Origin: Bacteroidales bacterium
GTDB lineage: Bacteria; Bacteroidota; Bacteroidia; Bacteroidales; UBA932
Assembly: GCA_017438975.1 (NCBI GenBank)
Contig: JAFRUH010000023.1
Coordinates: 186,001 to 250,000 of the forward strand
DNA: 64,000 bases
Direction: 5' to 3'
Made by a program: the position numbers and the translations under genes. Numbering within the stretch: the stretch's first letter is position 1; every line of letters starts with the position of its first letter. Below, piece after piece: positions 27,381 to 38,940 of this stretch. The notes beneath the pieces are model-generated. The model was not told the origin of the DNA, ran no database searches, and worked only from the letters and a program-made list of their open reading frames with translations.

Positions 27381-28301
27381 TTACCGGGTTTTTTCGGCAG
27401 AGGTTTCATTTTTTTTACTTTCCAGTTTCTCCAGTTCCTTGCGTTCCCGGGCGAAATCCTTCTCCTTGGCGTTCAGCTCCTCTTCCGTGCCGGTATAGCG
27501 CCCGAGGGCACGCTGCGCACGCTTGTACATCACGTCAAGTTCGCGACGGTACTTGGACTCCGGAATCTCCCCGATGAAATTGAGGTAGTCGTCCACGAAG
27601 GTCAGGTAACGCTCCTTCTGCTTCGACTCGTAGCTGAGCCGGGCGTAATTGTAGGAGGACATGGCCGTATAGTAGAGGATATCTTCCCGGTAGAGATTGT
27701 CGGCATCGTCCTTCAGGACGTTCTTGAATGCGACGCGGGCGGCCTTGTAATCCTCCATCTTATAGTACAGGCGCGCATTTTCATACGCCTTCCGGTCCAG
27801 GCGTTCGTTCAGGTCCGCGGACATCTTGTTGCAGATGTCGATCTTGGACTCGTCCGTCACGCCGGAGGAGAGGTATTCCGCAATGGCCTGCAGGCAGGTA
27901 TAGGTCGGCATCTGGTCCAGTTCATACCGGTAGGTCGAACGGTAGAGACAGTCGAGGCGGAGGAAACGGGCGTCGTCCGCGAACGGGCTCCGCGGGAACT
28001 GCTCGATGAACTTGGAGAAGTTGGTTTCGGCCGTATAGAAATCCTTGTACCGGTAGTTGGACAAGCCCCAGTAATACTGGACGGTATCATCCCTTTCCGT
28101 GCCGCTGGTCAGGACGGACATCGACTCGAAGAGCTGGGCCGCCTTGGAATACTTCTTCTGGTTGAAATAATCGAAGGCCGCGGCGAATTTCGCGTCCACA
28201 TCATTGCTGTTCAGCAACATCTCGTATTCAGACTTGCAGGATGCAATGGCGAGGAAGAGGGCTGCCCCAGCGAGGATCAATTTCGTATATTTCATTATCA
28301 T
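27381..28301 (-). CDS. bamD: outer membrane protein assembly factor BamD
   Basis: This 306-residue lipoprotein of the BAM complex inserts outer-membrane barrels. The signal ends LAIASC (Cys22), followed by KSEYEMLLNSNDVDAKFAAA, the standard Bacteroidetes BamD start. TPR helices follow: FDYFNQKKYSKAAQLFESM, YYWGLSNYRYKDFYTAETNF, IEQFPRSPFADDARFLRLDC and KMEDYKAARVAFKNVLKDDA. The C-terminal tail is a highly charged helix rich in Lys and Glu. It starts 4 bases after the trxB stop. ATG at 28295 is an equally possible start two codons later. Confidence 0.95.
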   Translation of the reverse strand: MIMKYTKLILAGAALFLAIASCKSEYEMLLNSNDVDAKFAAAFDYFNQKKYSKAAQLFESMSVLTSGTERDDTVQYYWGLSNYRYKDFYTAETNFSKFIEQFPRSPFADDARFLRLDCLYRSTYRYELDQMPTYTCLQAIAEYLSSGVTDESKIDICNKMSADLNERLDRKAYENARLYYKMEDYKAARVAFKNVLKDDADNLYREDILYYTAMSSYNYARLSYESKQKERYLTFVDDYLNFIGEIPESKYRRELDVMYKRAQRALGRYTGTEEELNAKEKDFARERKELEKLESKKNETSAEKTR

Positions 28302-28305
28302 TCAA

Positions 28306-29241
28306 TTATTTCTGATTATCCAACAGAAAACGTTCCGCATCCCGGGCGGCCATGCATCCGGAACCGGCGGCCGTAACGGCCTGACGGTAATGCGGATCCT
28401 GGACATCCCCGGCGGCGAAAACGCCTTCGACCGAAGTCGCGGAGGTTTTCCCACGAGTCACGATATATCCGCTCTCGTCCGTCTCGATCCATTTCGAGAA
28501 CAGCTCGGAATTCGGATGGTGGCCGATCGCGAGGAAAAACCCGTCGATCTTTATATCAAAGACAGTGCCATCCTTCCGCAGAAGGCGGGCGCCCGTGACG
28601 CCCATCCCGTCCCCCAGGACTTCCTGCGTATTGCAGTTCCAGAGGATTTCGATATTCTCGCGGTCGAAGACCTTCTTCTGCATGGCCTTCGAAGCGCGGA
28701 AAACGTCGCGGCGGACGATCATATAGACCTTCGCTGCCAAGGTGGACAGGTACAGGGCCTCTTCGCAGGCCGTGTCTCCCCCGCCGACGACCGCGACCGT
28801 CCGCTTCCGGTAAAAGAAGCCGTCGCAGGTCGCGCAGGCGGAAACGCCCATGCCCCGGTATTTTTGCTCGGAAGGGAGTCCGAGATAACGGGCCGTCGCT
28901 CCGGTCGCGATGATCAGGCTTTCCGCCTCGATCTCCGTCTCCCCGTCGATGGTGATGCGGAAGGGCCGGACGCCCAGGTCCACTTCCGTCGCGGTTCCGG
29001 GACGGATATCGGCGCCGAAGGATGCCGCCTGGGCGCGCATGGTGTCCATCAGGGTATTGGCGTCCACGCCGCCGTTGAAGCCCGGGAAATTCTCGACGAC
29101 GGTCGTCGTCGTGAGCTGCCCCCCCGGTTCCATCCCTTCGTACAGGACGGGAGAGAGATTGGCCCTGGAGGCGTAGATTGCAGCCGTGAATCCGGCAGGA
29201 CCGCCGCCAAGGATGAGACATCTGACCTTTTCCATATTCAT
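28306..29241 (-). CDS. trxB: thioredoxin reductase
   Basis: This is an NADPH-dependent flavoenzyme of about 311 residues that reduces thioredoxin. It has the FAD Rossmann motif LILGGGPAGFTAAIYASRAN, the NADPH motif VAVVGGGDTACEEALYLS, the redox disulfide CATCDGFFYRK, and the C-terminal FAD clamp GVFAAGDVQDPHYRQAVTAA. The ATG at 29241 is preferred over the upstream TTG because it lies a short leader behind a TATATTTG box; an ATG at 29235 is also possible. It leads an operon with bamD, rpoZ and recN. Confidence 0.97.
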   Translation of the reverse strand: MNMEKVRCLILGGGPAGFTAAIYASRANLSPVLYEGMEPGGQLTTTTVVENFPGFNGGVDANTLMDTMRAQAASFGADIRPGTATEVDLGVRPFRITIDGETEIEAESLIIATGATARYLGLPSEQKYRGMGVSACATCDGFFYRKRTVAVVGGGDTACEEALYLSTLAAKVYMIVRRDVFRASKAMQKKVFDRENIEILWNCNTQEVLGDGMGVTGARLLRKDGTVFDIKIDGFFLAIGHHPNSELFSKWIETDESGYIVTRGKTSATSVEGVFAAGDVQDPHYRQAVTAAGSGCMAARDAERFLLDNQK

Positions 29242-29256
29242 TTTCTTCGTAGTCTG

Positions 29257-29264
29257 CAAATATA
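29257..29264 (-). promoter_or_regulatory. -7 promoter element of the trxB-bamD-rpoZ-recN operon
   Basis: TATATTTG on the minus strand matches the Bacteroidetes -7 box and would start transcription about 9 bases before the trxB ATG at 29241. Confidence 0.65.
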
Positions 29265-29270
29265 CACTTT

Positions 29271-33645
<4,375 letters not shown>

Positions 33646-33703
33646 TTGATCGGATTTTATGTGTGGTGATATCTTTATCCTGAAGTACTGTGACCTCTCA
33701 CGG

Positions 33704-33711
33704 CAAAAATA
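33704..33711 (-). promoter_or_regulatory. -7 promoter element of the GDPD gene
   Basis: TATTTTTG on the minus strand fits TAnnTTTG and lies 58 bases before the ATG at 33645, leaving a leader of about 50 bases. It supports the shorter N-terminus chosen for the gene. Confidence 0.55.
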
Positions 33712-33743
33712 CACAGAATTGCCCAAGAATGAAAAATAATCAC

Positions 33744-33751
33744 TACCTTCG
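33744..33751 (+). promoter_or_regulatory. probable -7 promoter element of the YitT-family gene
   Basis: TACCTTCG differs from TAnnTTTG at one base and sits 34 bases before the ATG at 33786. TTG at 33719-33721 lies at roughly -33. Confidence 0.4.
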
Positions 33752-33785
33752 TGAGGAAATGACACTAATTAACTAACCCAGCCAC

Positions 33786-34706
33786 ATGAAGCTCGATTTG
33801 AAGTTTCTCGGTACATGGAAGTTCTGGAAAGAACTGTTCATCATGACCCTTGGCATGCTCATCGCATCCGCTGCCGTATATTATTTCATGATTCCCGGAA
33901 AACTGGTCCTCGGATCCATCACCGGTCTTTCGATCGTCATCTCGAACCTGGCCGCAAAGTTCGGACTGGTCCTCAAAGTCTCCCTCGTCGTCACCGTCAT
34001 CAACGCAATCCTGCTGCTCCTGGCATGGCTGCTGATCGGCAAGGAGTTCGGCGCGAAGACCGTCTACACGGCCCTGATCCTCGGCCCCATGCTGGAATTC
34101 TGGGAGAAGGTGCTTCCCTATGAAAAACTGGTGGAACCGGGCCAGACGTCCGTCATGGGCGACATCTGGTTCGACCTGCTCTGCTTCGTGCTGGTCGTCA
34201 GTATCTCGCAGACCATCCTCTTCCGGATCAACGCCTCCACGGGCGGGCTGGACATCCTCGCGAAGATCGTCAACAAATACCTCCATTTCGACATCGGGAC
34301 TTCGGTGACCGTGGCGGGAGCGATCATCTGCTGCACGGCCTTCACGATCAATCCTTTCCGCCTTGTCGTCATCGGTCTGATCGGCACCTGGATCAACGGC
34401 CTGGCGATCGACTACTTCACGGCCGGTCTCAACCGGCGGAAGCGGGTCTGCGTCATCACGACCGAGCATGAACGGGTCCGGCAATACATCGTCGAAAAGC
34501 TCCACCGAGGCTGCAGCCTGTACGAAGTCATCGGAGGATTTTCCGGGGAGAAGAACATGGAAATCCAGGTGCTCCTGACACAGGACGAGTTCTCCAATCT
34601 GATGAATTTCATGAAAGAGGAAGGGATCAAGTCTTTTACGACGGCCGGCAATGTAAGTGAAGTATACGGCCTCTGGCGCGGGAAAGACACGGACTCTTCC
34701 AAATAA
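33786..34706 (+). CDS. YitT family membrane protein (DUF161/DUF2179)
   Basis: This 306-residue protein has five to six N-terminal membrane helices (residues about 15-220: LGMLIASAAVYYFMIPGKL, ITGLSIVISNLAAKFGLVL, STGGLDILAKIVNKYLHFDI). A C-terminal cytoplasmic DUF2179 ferredoxin-like domain follows (RKRVCVITTEHERVRQYIVE, LHRGCSLYEVIGGFSGEKN, FTTAGNVSEVYG). Domain order and length match YitT. The family is widespread but its function is not established. It is monocistronic, with the tRNA-Val promoter just downstream. Confidence 0.92.
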   Translation: MKLDLKFLGTWKFWKELFIMTLGMLIASAAVYYFMIPGKLVLGSITGLSIVISNLAAKFGLVLKVSLVVTVINAILLLLAWLLIGKEFGAKTVYTALILGPMLEFWEKVLPYEKLVEPGQTSVMGDIWFDLLCFVLVVSISQTILFRINASTGGLDILAKIVNKYLHFDIGTSVTVAGAIICCTAFTINPFRLVVIGLIGTWINGLAIDYFTAGLNRRKRVCVITTEHERVRQYIVEKLHRGCSLYEVIGGFSGEKNMEIQVLLTQDEFSNLMNFMKEEGIKSFTTAGNVSEVYGLWRGKDTDSSK

Positions 34707-34718
34707 AGGAAACTTTTT

Positions 34719-34749
34719 TTTGCAAATTCAAGAATAAGGACTATCTTTG
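34719..34749 (+). promoter_or_regulatory. promoter of tRNA-Val
   Basis: TTTG at 34719-34722, 19 bases, then TATCTTTG at 34742-34749 is a full match to the Bacteroidetes consensus. The tRNA 5' end follows 11 bases later. Confidence 0.8.
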
Positions 34750-34760
34750 CAAAACTTTTT

Positions 34761-34835
34761 GAGGGCTTAGCTCAGTTGGTTTAGAGCGCCTGCTTGACAG
34801 GCAGGAGGTCAGCAGTTCAAGTCTGCTAGTCCTCA
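34761..34835 (+). tRNA. tRNA-Val (anticodon GAC)
   Basis: A 75-base cloverleaf folds cleanly. The 7-bp acceptor stem (34761-34767 with 34828-34834) has one G-U pair. The D stem is GCTC/GAGC and the anticodon stem CCTGC/GCAGG, with loop TTGACAG giving GAC at 34796-34798. A five-base variable loop precedes the T stem AGCAG/CTGCT with loop TTCAAGT. The discriminator is A and CCA is not encoded. It is preceded by a good promoter and followed by a terminator. Confidence 0.97.
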
Positions 34836-34843
34836 CTCAAAGA

Positions 34844-34891
34844 AAGGCTTTGATTTTCATGCAGTTATGAATCTCAAAGCCTTATTTTTTG
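34844..34891 (+). terminator. rho-independent terminator after tRNA-Val
   Basis: A perfect 10-bp stem (AAGGCTTTGA at 34844-34853 pairing with TCAAAGCCTT at 34874-34883) is followed by ATTTTTTG. It starts 8 bases after the tRNA discriminator base. Confidence 0.85.
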
Positions 34892-34930
34892 CGGTAATCG
34901 CCACCCTTTGTCAGCCCGTTTATGGACCCC

Positions 34931-34986
34931 ATTTCAGGTGATTTCAGGGTCATTTCAGGGTCTCTTTCTGCAAATTTCTGCAAATT
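34931..34986. repeat. short clustered direct repeats
   Basis: ATTTCAGG occurs at 34931, 34941 and 34952, and TTCTGCAAAT twice in tandem at 34966-34975 and 34976-34985. The spacing is too short for a CRISPR array. Function unknown. Confidence 0.6.
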
Positions 34987-35125
34987 TTCAGCGGCAATGA
35001 GAAAAGATTATGGCGAATTGCTATCCCGCTTCGGATTGATATCACATCCTATTGTCTCTGGAAGTAGCCTGGTCTCTTTTTTCGCATCATGCGTGATACA
35101 CATGTGTCTGATTATCAAAAAGTTT

Positions 35126-35165
35126 CGAGAATACTCCTGCTATATTTAAGGTAGGAGGATTCTCG
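35126..35165. repeat. hairpin with long imperfect stem
   Basis: CGAGAAT at 35126-35132 pairs with ATTCTCG at 35159-35165. The stem continues for seven more pairs (CTCCTGC with GTAGGAG, one of them G-T) after one mismatch, closing a 10-base AT-rich loop. No U-run follows on either strand. The ATACTCCT core resembles the arms of the palindromic element at 43349-43465. Confidence 0.6.
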
Positions 35166-35223
35166 TATTTCACTCTCTTTCAAAGACTTATAAATCACGC
35201 CTTTTCGTCCCAATCCGGACAGG

Positions 35224-35241
35224 TTTGAGTCTCCACTCAAA
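35224..35241 (-). terminator. small perfect hairpin behind the truncated frame
   Basis: TTTGAGT-CTCC-ACTCAAA is a 7-bp perfect stem with a 4-base loop. It lies about 20 bases past the stop of the minus-strand frame at 35262. A U-run is absent, so terminator function is weakly supported. Confidence 0.3.
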
Positions 35242-35261
35242 TATTTGCCGGTTTCCGGAGG

Positions 35262-35759
35262 CTACCTGTCGACGGCGGTTGCGGCAATTTCACCTGCCCA
35301 AGTCCAGCCTTCACCGACTCCGGTTATGTTGTGCACGGGGTTGTCAGCACCGCCGTACCAGGCTTCGGCCTCGGTCTGGTACCACTTGATCTGGTCATCC
35401 GTAGCACGTGTGAATATCAGCGTCATATCATCGATGGTTTCGGTCAGGGAATTGCCGTCAAAGAATAGTTCGTCGCTCTCTTCGTCGACATTGCCGTCTT
35501 CATCCAGGTACGCGATGTCCACCTTGCCGTCAGATGAAACGTTGTATTTGAATAGCGTGTGATAGCGGTCATAGGGGACATAAACCAGACGGGAGTCTTC
35601 CAGGATGTCCATTTCTTTCCATCCCTGCCCTGTGTCCTGGAAATGGTAAATGATAGCAAGACCGTTCGCCTCTTGGGGAAAGTAAAGGCCTTCATCGGCC
35701 TCTATGGAATCGAACTCGACGTCCTCAAGTTCCAGCAGCCATTCTCCCTTCCCGTTGGA
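35262..35759 (-). pseudogene. 5'-truncated reading frame, lipocalin-like C-terminal part
   Basis: The frame is open for 165 codons after a TAA at 35760-35762, and reads as protein-like from its first codons (GEWLLELEDVEFDSIE ... EANGLAIIYHFQDTGQGWKE). The first ATG comes only at 35612, in the middle of that pattern. The later part, with DGNSLTETIDDMTLIFTRAT followed by DDQIKWYQ, has the 'GN.L......TY.FTRATD' ending seen in small lipocalin-like Bacteroidetes lipoproteins. No signal peptide or start precedes it, so I read it as the 3' part of a decayed gene. A short real gene from 35612 (116 residues) or a non-ATG start is possible. Confidence 0.5.
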
Positions 35760-35777
35760 TTATTCTGAACAATTATC

Positions 35778-35785
35778 TAACTTTG
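35778..35785 (+). promoter_or_regulatory. -7 promoter element of the DUF218 gene
   Basis: TAACTTTG matches TAnnTTTG and lies 40 bases before the chosen ATG at 35826. This supports that start over the TTG at 35787. Confidence 0.6.
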
Positions 35786-35825
35786 TTTGAATTGTAACTC
35801 TCAACCGATTAGATTCTACCCAGGG

Positions 35826-37055
35826 ATGAAAATGAAAAAGATGATTACCTTGTCACTGATCGTTTTGCTTGGCCTGCCGTGCACCGGAGCCAATGTCACA
35901 AAACGCAGCATTCTGATCCAGAAAAATTTCGAGCTTTGTTTCCAGATGGCCCAGGATGGAAATTCAGCCGCCGTGCTCGCCTCGGATCCGGTTTTGACGG
36001 AGTTCGCCCTGCAAAAGCGGGAAGCGTTCGGGAAAGCCTCTACGGAAGAGGATGCCCTCAAGACGGTGATGTTCTCCAAAGAGGATATAGGGCTGATCGG
36101 CGACAGGCTGGCGGAGATCTCTTCCACCCCCGCGCTCAAGCAGCTGTGCTCAAATCTCAAAAAGAGCGGGAAGTATTTCATTTTTAACGAGTTGCCGGAC
36201 GGTGAATTCCTACGGTCGGCCTGGACCCAGGATGCCGGCGGAATCAACAAGATCATCGATGTGTACGCATTGGACGGAAAACCGCATTCTTCGATCGATA
36301 TCCCGGATCCCAGATTTAAGAACCTGCCGTACTATATCGATGCGTTGGCGAAGGTCGTCCGCCCGGGTATCCGGGAAAACGCATTGGCGCTCAGCAGCAA
36401 GGGCCTGTTCTACGCCCTCACACTCGAGGTTGCGCTGGCTTATCTGGATGCCAACGACCGCTATGAGGCGACTGATTTCGAGCCGATGGCCACGGGAATC
36501 AATGCCAAGGCATATGCGAAAGTCCGCAGCACGAAATGGGAAAAGTATCCCTATTCGGCGATCCTGGTGCTGGGCGCCGGCCCCAATGACGAAGGCCAGG
36601 CCCTCAATCCGAAAGGCCGCGTCCGCTGTGCTTATGCCGCCGGGCTGTACCTGCAGGGGCAGGCTCCGTTCCTCATTCTCAGCGGCGGACGTGCGCATCC
36701 GGCCATGACCCCCTATTCCGAAGCGGAGGAGATGAAGCGTTACCTGATGGAGGTTTTCGGGATCCCGGAGGAAGCGATCATCGCCGAGCCGCATGCCCGG
36801 CATACGACCACGAACGTGCGGAATGCCGCGAGGATTATGCTCACGACCGGATTCCCGATGGATAAGCCGGCGCTCATGTCCTCGACCCAGGAGCAGTTGA
36901 ACAGTGTCGAGAAGCCCCGTTTCCAGGATCGGTGCCGCATGGAGATGCTGGTGGTGCCTTTCCGGCTCGGGGAGCGGCTCAATACCCGCGAGCTGGTATT
37001 CTGGCCCCTTTCCAACGCCACGCAGATCAACCCCATCGATCCCCTGGATCCGTAA
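35826..37055 (+). CDS. exported DUF218 (YdcF/ElyC-like) protein
   Basis: This 409-residue protein has a signal peptide (KKMITLSLIVLLGLPCTGAN). The C-terminal half (from about residue 230) is a DUF218 domain: YSAILVLGAGPNDEGQALNP, GRVRCAYAAGLYLQGQAPFL, ILSGGRAHPAMTPYSEAEEM and PHARHTTTNVRNAARIML, the family's Rossmann-like core. The first 220 residues are helical and not recognised. Better-known DUF218 members (ElyC, SanA, YdcF) relate to cell-envelope functions but have no defined reaction. ATG at 35826 is chosen because it begins the signal peptide behind a promoter box. It probably leads an operon with the GH28 gene 78 bases downstream. Confidence 0.8.
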   Translation: MKMKKMITLSLIVLLGLPCTGANVTKRSILIQKNFELCFQMAQDGNSAAVLASDPVLTEFALQKREAFGKASTEEDALKTVMFSKEDIGLIGDRLAEISSTPALKQLCSNLKKSGKYFIFNELPDGEFLRSAWTQDAGGINKIIDVYALDGKPHSSIDIPDPRFKNLPYYIDALAKVVRPGIRENALALSSKGLFYALTLEVALAYLDANDRYEATDFEPMATGINAKAYAKVRSTKWEKYPYSAILVLGAGPNDEGQALNPKGRVRCAYAAGLYLQGQAPFLILSGGRAHPAMTPYSEAEEMKRYLMEVFGIPEEAIIAEPHARHTTTNVRNAARIMLTTGFPMDKPALMSSTQEQLNSVEKPRFQDRCRMEMLVVPFRLGERLNTRELVFWPLSNATQINPIDPLDP

Positions 37056-37133
37056 CAGAGGCTGACCGGAGGATCTCCCCCGGACCCGGTGTCCGGAGGA
37101 CTAGGGTGTGATAACCGTAAAAGAACAATCAGG

Positions 37134-38513
37134 ATGAATGGTTTATTGAAAAAAATTCTTTTAGCAGCCGCTGTGCTCGTTGCGGTGCCGTCTTTTGCGG
37201 GCAACCGGAATATCGACATCACCAAGACCGGGGCCAGGGCGGTCCCGGGGAAAGACAATGCCGCCGCGATCCAGAAGGCGATCGACAAGGTGAACGCAGC
37301 CGGAGGCGGGACGGTCACGGTTCCCGCCGGGGACTTCCTGACGGGTCCCGTCGAACTGAAATCCGGCGTGGAACTCCATCTGGAAATGGGAGCGAGGCTG
37401 ATCGGGATCGCCGACAAGGCGGCCTATGAGAAGGCCCATCTGGTCGTGGATGGCGAAGTGTCCCCCTTCTCTTCCCTGATCTATGCCTACAGGCAGAGCA
37501 ACATCGCCGTGACGGGGCTCGGCACCCTCGACGGCCAGGGCGGAGATCCGGCGTTCAAGGCGAAAGGAGATCCGGACGGGAGGCCGATGCTGATCCTCTT
37601 CCGCGACTGCAAGGATGTCGTGGTGAAGGACCTCCATCTCGAGAATTCGGCCCATTGGGTGCAGTACTATACAGGGTGCGAGGGCGTCCGGATCAGCGGA
37701 CTCAAGGTCCATTCCCTCTGTAACCGCAACAACGACGGGATCGACATCGAGTCCAGAAACGTCATCGTAAGCGACTGCATGTTCGACTGCGAGGACGACG
37801 CCATCTGTCTCAAGGGGATGTCCGAGAACCTCTGCGAGAATATCACCATCACGAACTGCGTCGCCGCATCGAACTGCAACGGGGTCAAGCTCGGCACCGG
37901 CTCGGTTTACGGCTACCGCAACGTTACGGTCAGCAACATCGCCATCCACCGCGCCAGCGAAGACAATCGCAAGAAATGGTCCACCAGGCTCAAGGGTATC
38001 ACGGCGCCGGTGACGGTCATTTCCGGCATCGCCGTGGAAGTCGTGGACGGAGGGATCGCGGAGAATATCAATTTCAGCAATATCTCGATGAGGGATGTCC
38101 AGACGCCCATCTTCATCCGTTTCGCCCGGCGAAATAGCGAATCTGTGTTCCCCGACGGGCCCAGGATGAAGGGAATCACCATCAGCGGGGTGACCGCCGT
38201 CTGCGAGAGCATGATGACGAGTTCCATCACGGGGGTCCCGGGATTGTATCCCGAGAATATCTATCTCTCAGACATCGATATCACAGCTCCGGGCGGAGGA
38301 ACGGCCGAGATGGGGAAAATCGAAGTTCCCGAAGCCGAGAAATCCTATCCCGAGAACAGGTCGCTCGGCCACATCTACCCGGCGTCCGGTCTCTATATCA
38401 GGCACGCCAGGAATGTCAGTCTCTCCCGTGTCCGCTTCCATTTCCGCGAACCGGACGCCCGCCCCCTTATCATAACAGACGACTGTACGGACATTGTAAA
38501 CGGAAAGATGTAA
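37134..38513 (+). CDS. glycoside hydrolase family 28 (polygalacturonase-like), exported
   Basis: This 459-residue protein has a signal peptide (LLKKILLAAAVLVAVPSFAG) and a right-handed beta-helix typical of GH28, enzymes that cut galacturonan or rhamnogalacturonan. It starts NIDITKTGARAVPGKDNAAA and shows FRDCKDVVVKDLHLENSAHW, the catalytic N-D-G-I-D segment (NRNNDGIDIES), and the DD motif CEDDAICLK. The usual GHG box is replaced by NCNGVKLGTGS, and the RIK box is RLKG. ATG at 37134 is preferred for its signal peptide and an upstream AGGA; the GTG at 37089 would add 15 unrelated residues. Two bases separate it from the VOC gene. Confidence 0.9.
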   Translation: MNGLLKKILLAAAVLVAVPSFAGNRNIDITKTGARAVPGKDNAAAIQKAIDKVNAAGGGTVTVPAGDFLTGPVELKSGVELHLEMGARLIGIADKAAYEKAHLVVDGEVSPFSSLIYAYRQSNIAVTGLGTLDGQGGDPAFKAKGDPDGRPMLILFRDCKDVVVKDLHLENSAHWVQYYTGCEGVRISGLKVHSLCNRNNDGIDIESRNVIVSDCMFDCEDDAICLKGMSENLCENITITNCVAASNCNGVKLGTGSVYGYRNVTVSNIAIHRASEDNRKKWSTRLKGITAPVTVISGIAVEVVDGGIAENINFSNISMRDVQTPIFIRFARRNSESVFPDGPRMKGITISGVTAVCESMMTSSITGVPGLYPENIYLSDIDITAPGGGTAEMGKIEVPEAEKSYPENRSLGHIYPASGLYIRHARNVSLSRVRFHFREPDARPLIITDDCTDIVNGKM

Positions 38514-38515
38514 AT

Positions 38516-38932
38516 ATGGAAACAAACCTTAAACCCGAAGGCTTCGTGCTGGAGCATCCCGCCATCGACGTGGCGGACCCGGTCGCCGTCGCCGCCTGGT
38601 GGTGCGAGAATCTGGGCTTTACCATGACCCGCCAGAAAGACGATGAAACCCATACGACCTTTATCGTGGACGCCAGCGGGCGGGTGGCATTCGAAATGTA
38701 CCGCGCCAAGACCACACCCGCCGCTCCCGACTACGCTTCGATGGACCCCCTCACCCTTCATTTCGGATTCACTTCCCAAGATGTCGACGCCGACATCGAG
38801 CGCCTCACCAAAGCCGGCGCCACCCTGGTCTCGCACGAAAAATCCCCGGGCTTCGACGGCGCCATGATGCGCGACCCCTTCGGCATTCCGATCCAGTTCG
38901 TCAAACGGGAGAAAAGCGTTCTTCTGAAATAA
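38516..38932 (+). CDS. VOC family (glyoxalase/bleomycin-resistance-like) protein
   Basis: This 138-residue cytoplasmic protein has the paired beta-alpha-beta-beta-beta modules of the vicinal-oxygen-chelate fold. These are VLEHPAIDVADPVAVAAWWC with ENLGFTMTRQK, then TLHFGFTSQDVDADIERLTK with DPFGIPIQFVKRE at the end. The likely metal-binding positions (His near residue 14, a Glu in the middle strand, a Gln near the end) are present or conservatively placed, but the substrate cannot be assigned. It lies in a plus-strand series between the GH28 and the metallophosphatase genes. Confidence 0.83.
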   Translation: METNLKPEGFVLEHPAIDVADPVAVAAWWCENLGFTMTRQKDDETHTTFIVDASGRVAFEMYRAKTTPAAPDYASMDPLTLHFGFTSQDVDADIERLTKAGATLVSHEKSPGFDGAMMRDPFGIPIQFVKREKSVLLK

Positions 38933-38940
38933 AATCTGCC

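Larger units (their letters stand above)
34892..35261. other. gene-poor stretch downstream of tRNA-Val
   Basis: About 370 bases contain no convincing gene. The one open frame here (from ATG 34922) has no family resemblance and runs through the repeats. The stretch is noticeably more AT-rich than its surroundings and holds short tandem repeats, two hairpins and nothing else I can name. Its place directly behind a tRNA, and the truncated reading frame that follows, suggest an eroded integration site. Confidence 0.5.

Noticed and set aside
34931..34986. Possible CRISPR array
   Set aside because: The repeats are 8-10 bases with almost no spacers, and there are no cas genes in the window.
34922..35149. 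75-codon open frame downstream of tRNA-Val
   Set aside because: It runs through the ATTTCAGG and TTCTGCAAAT repeats, shows no domain or signal, and has no promoter box in front of it.
37074..37096. GC-rich hairpin CCGGAC-N5-GTCCGG between the DUF218 and GH28 genes
   Set aside because: Only a 6-bp stem without a U-run; the two genes probably remain co-transcribed, so it is not listed as a terminator.
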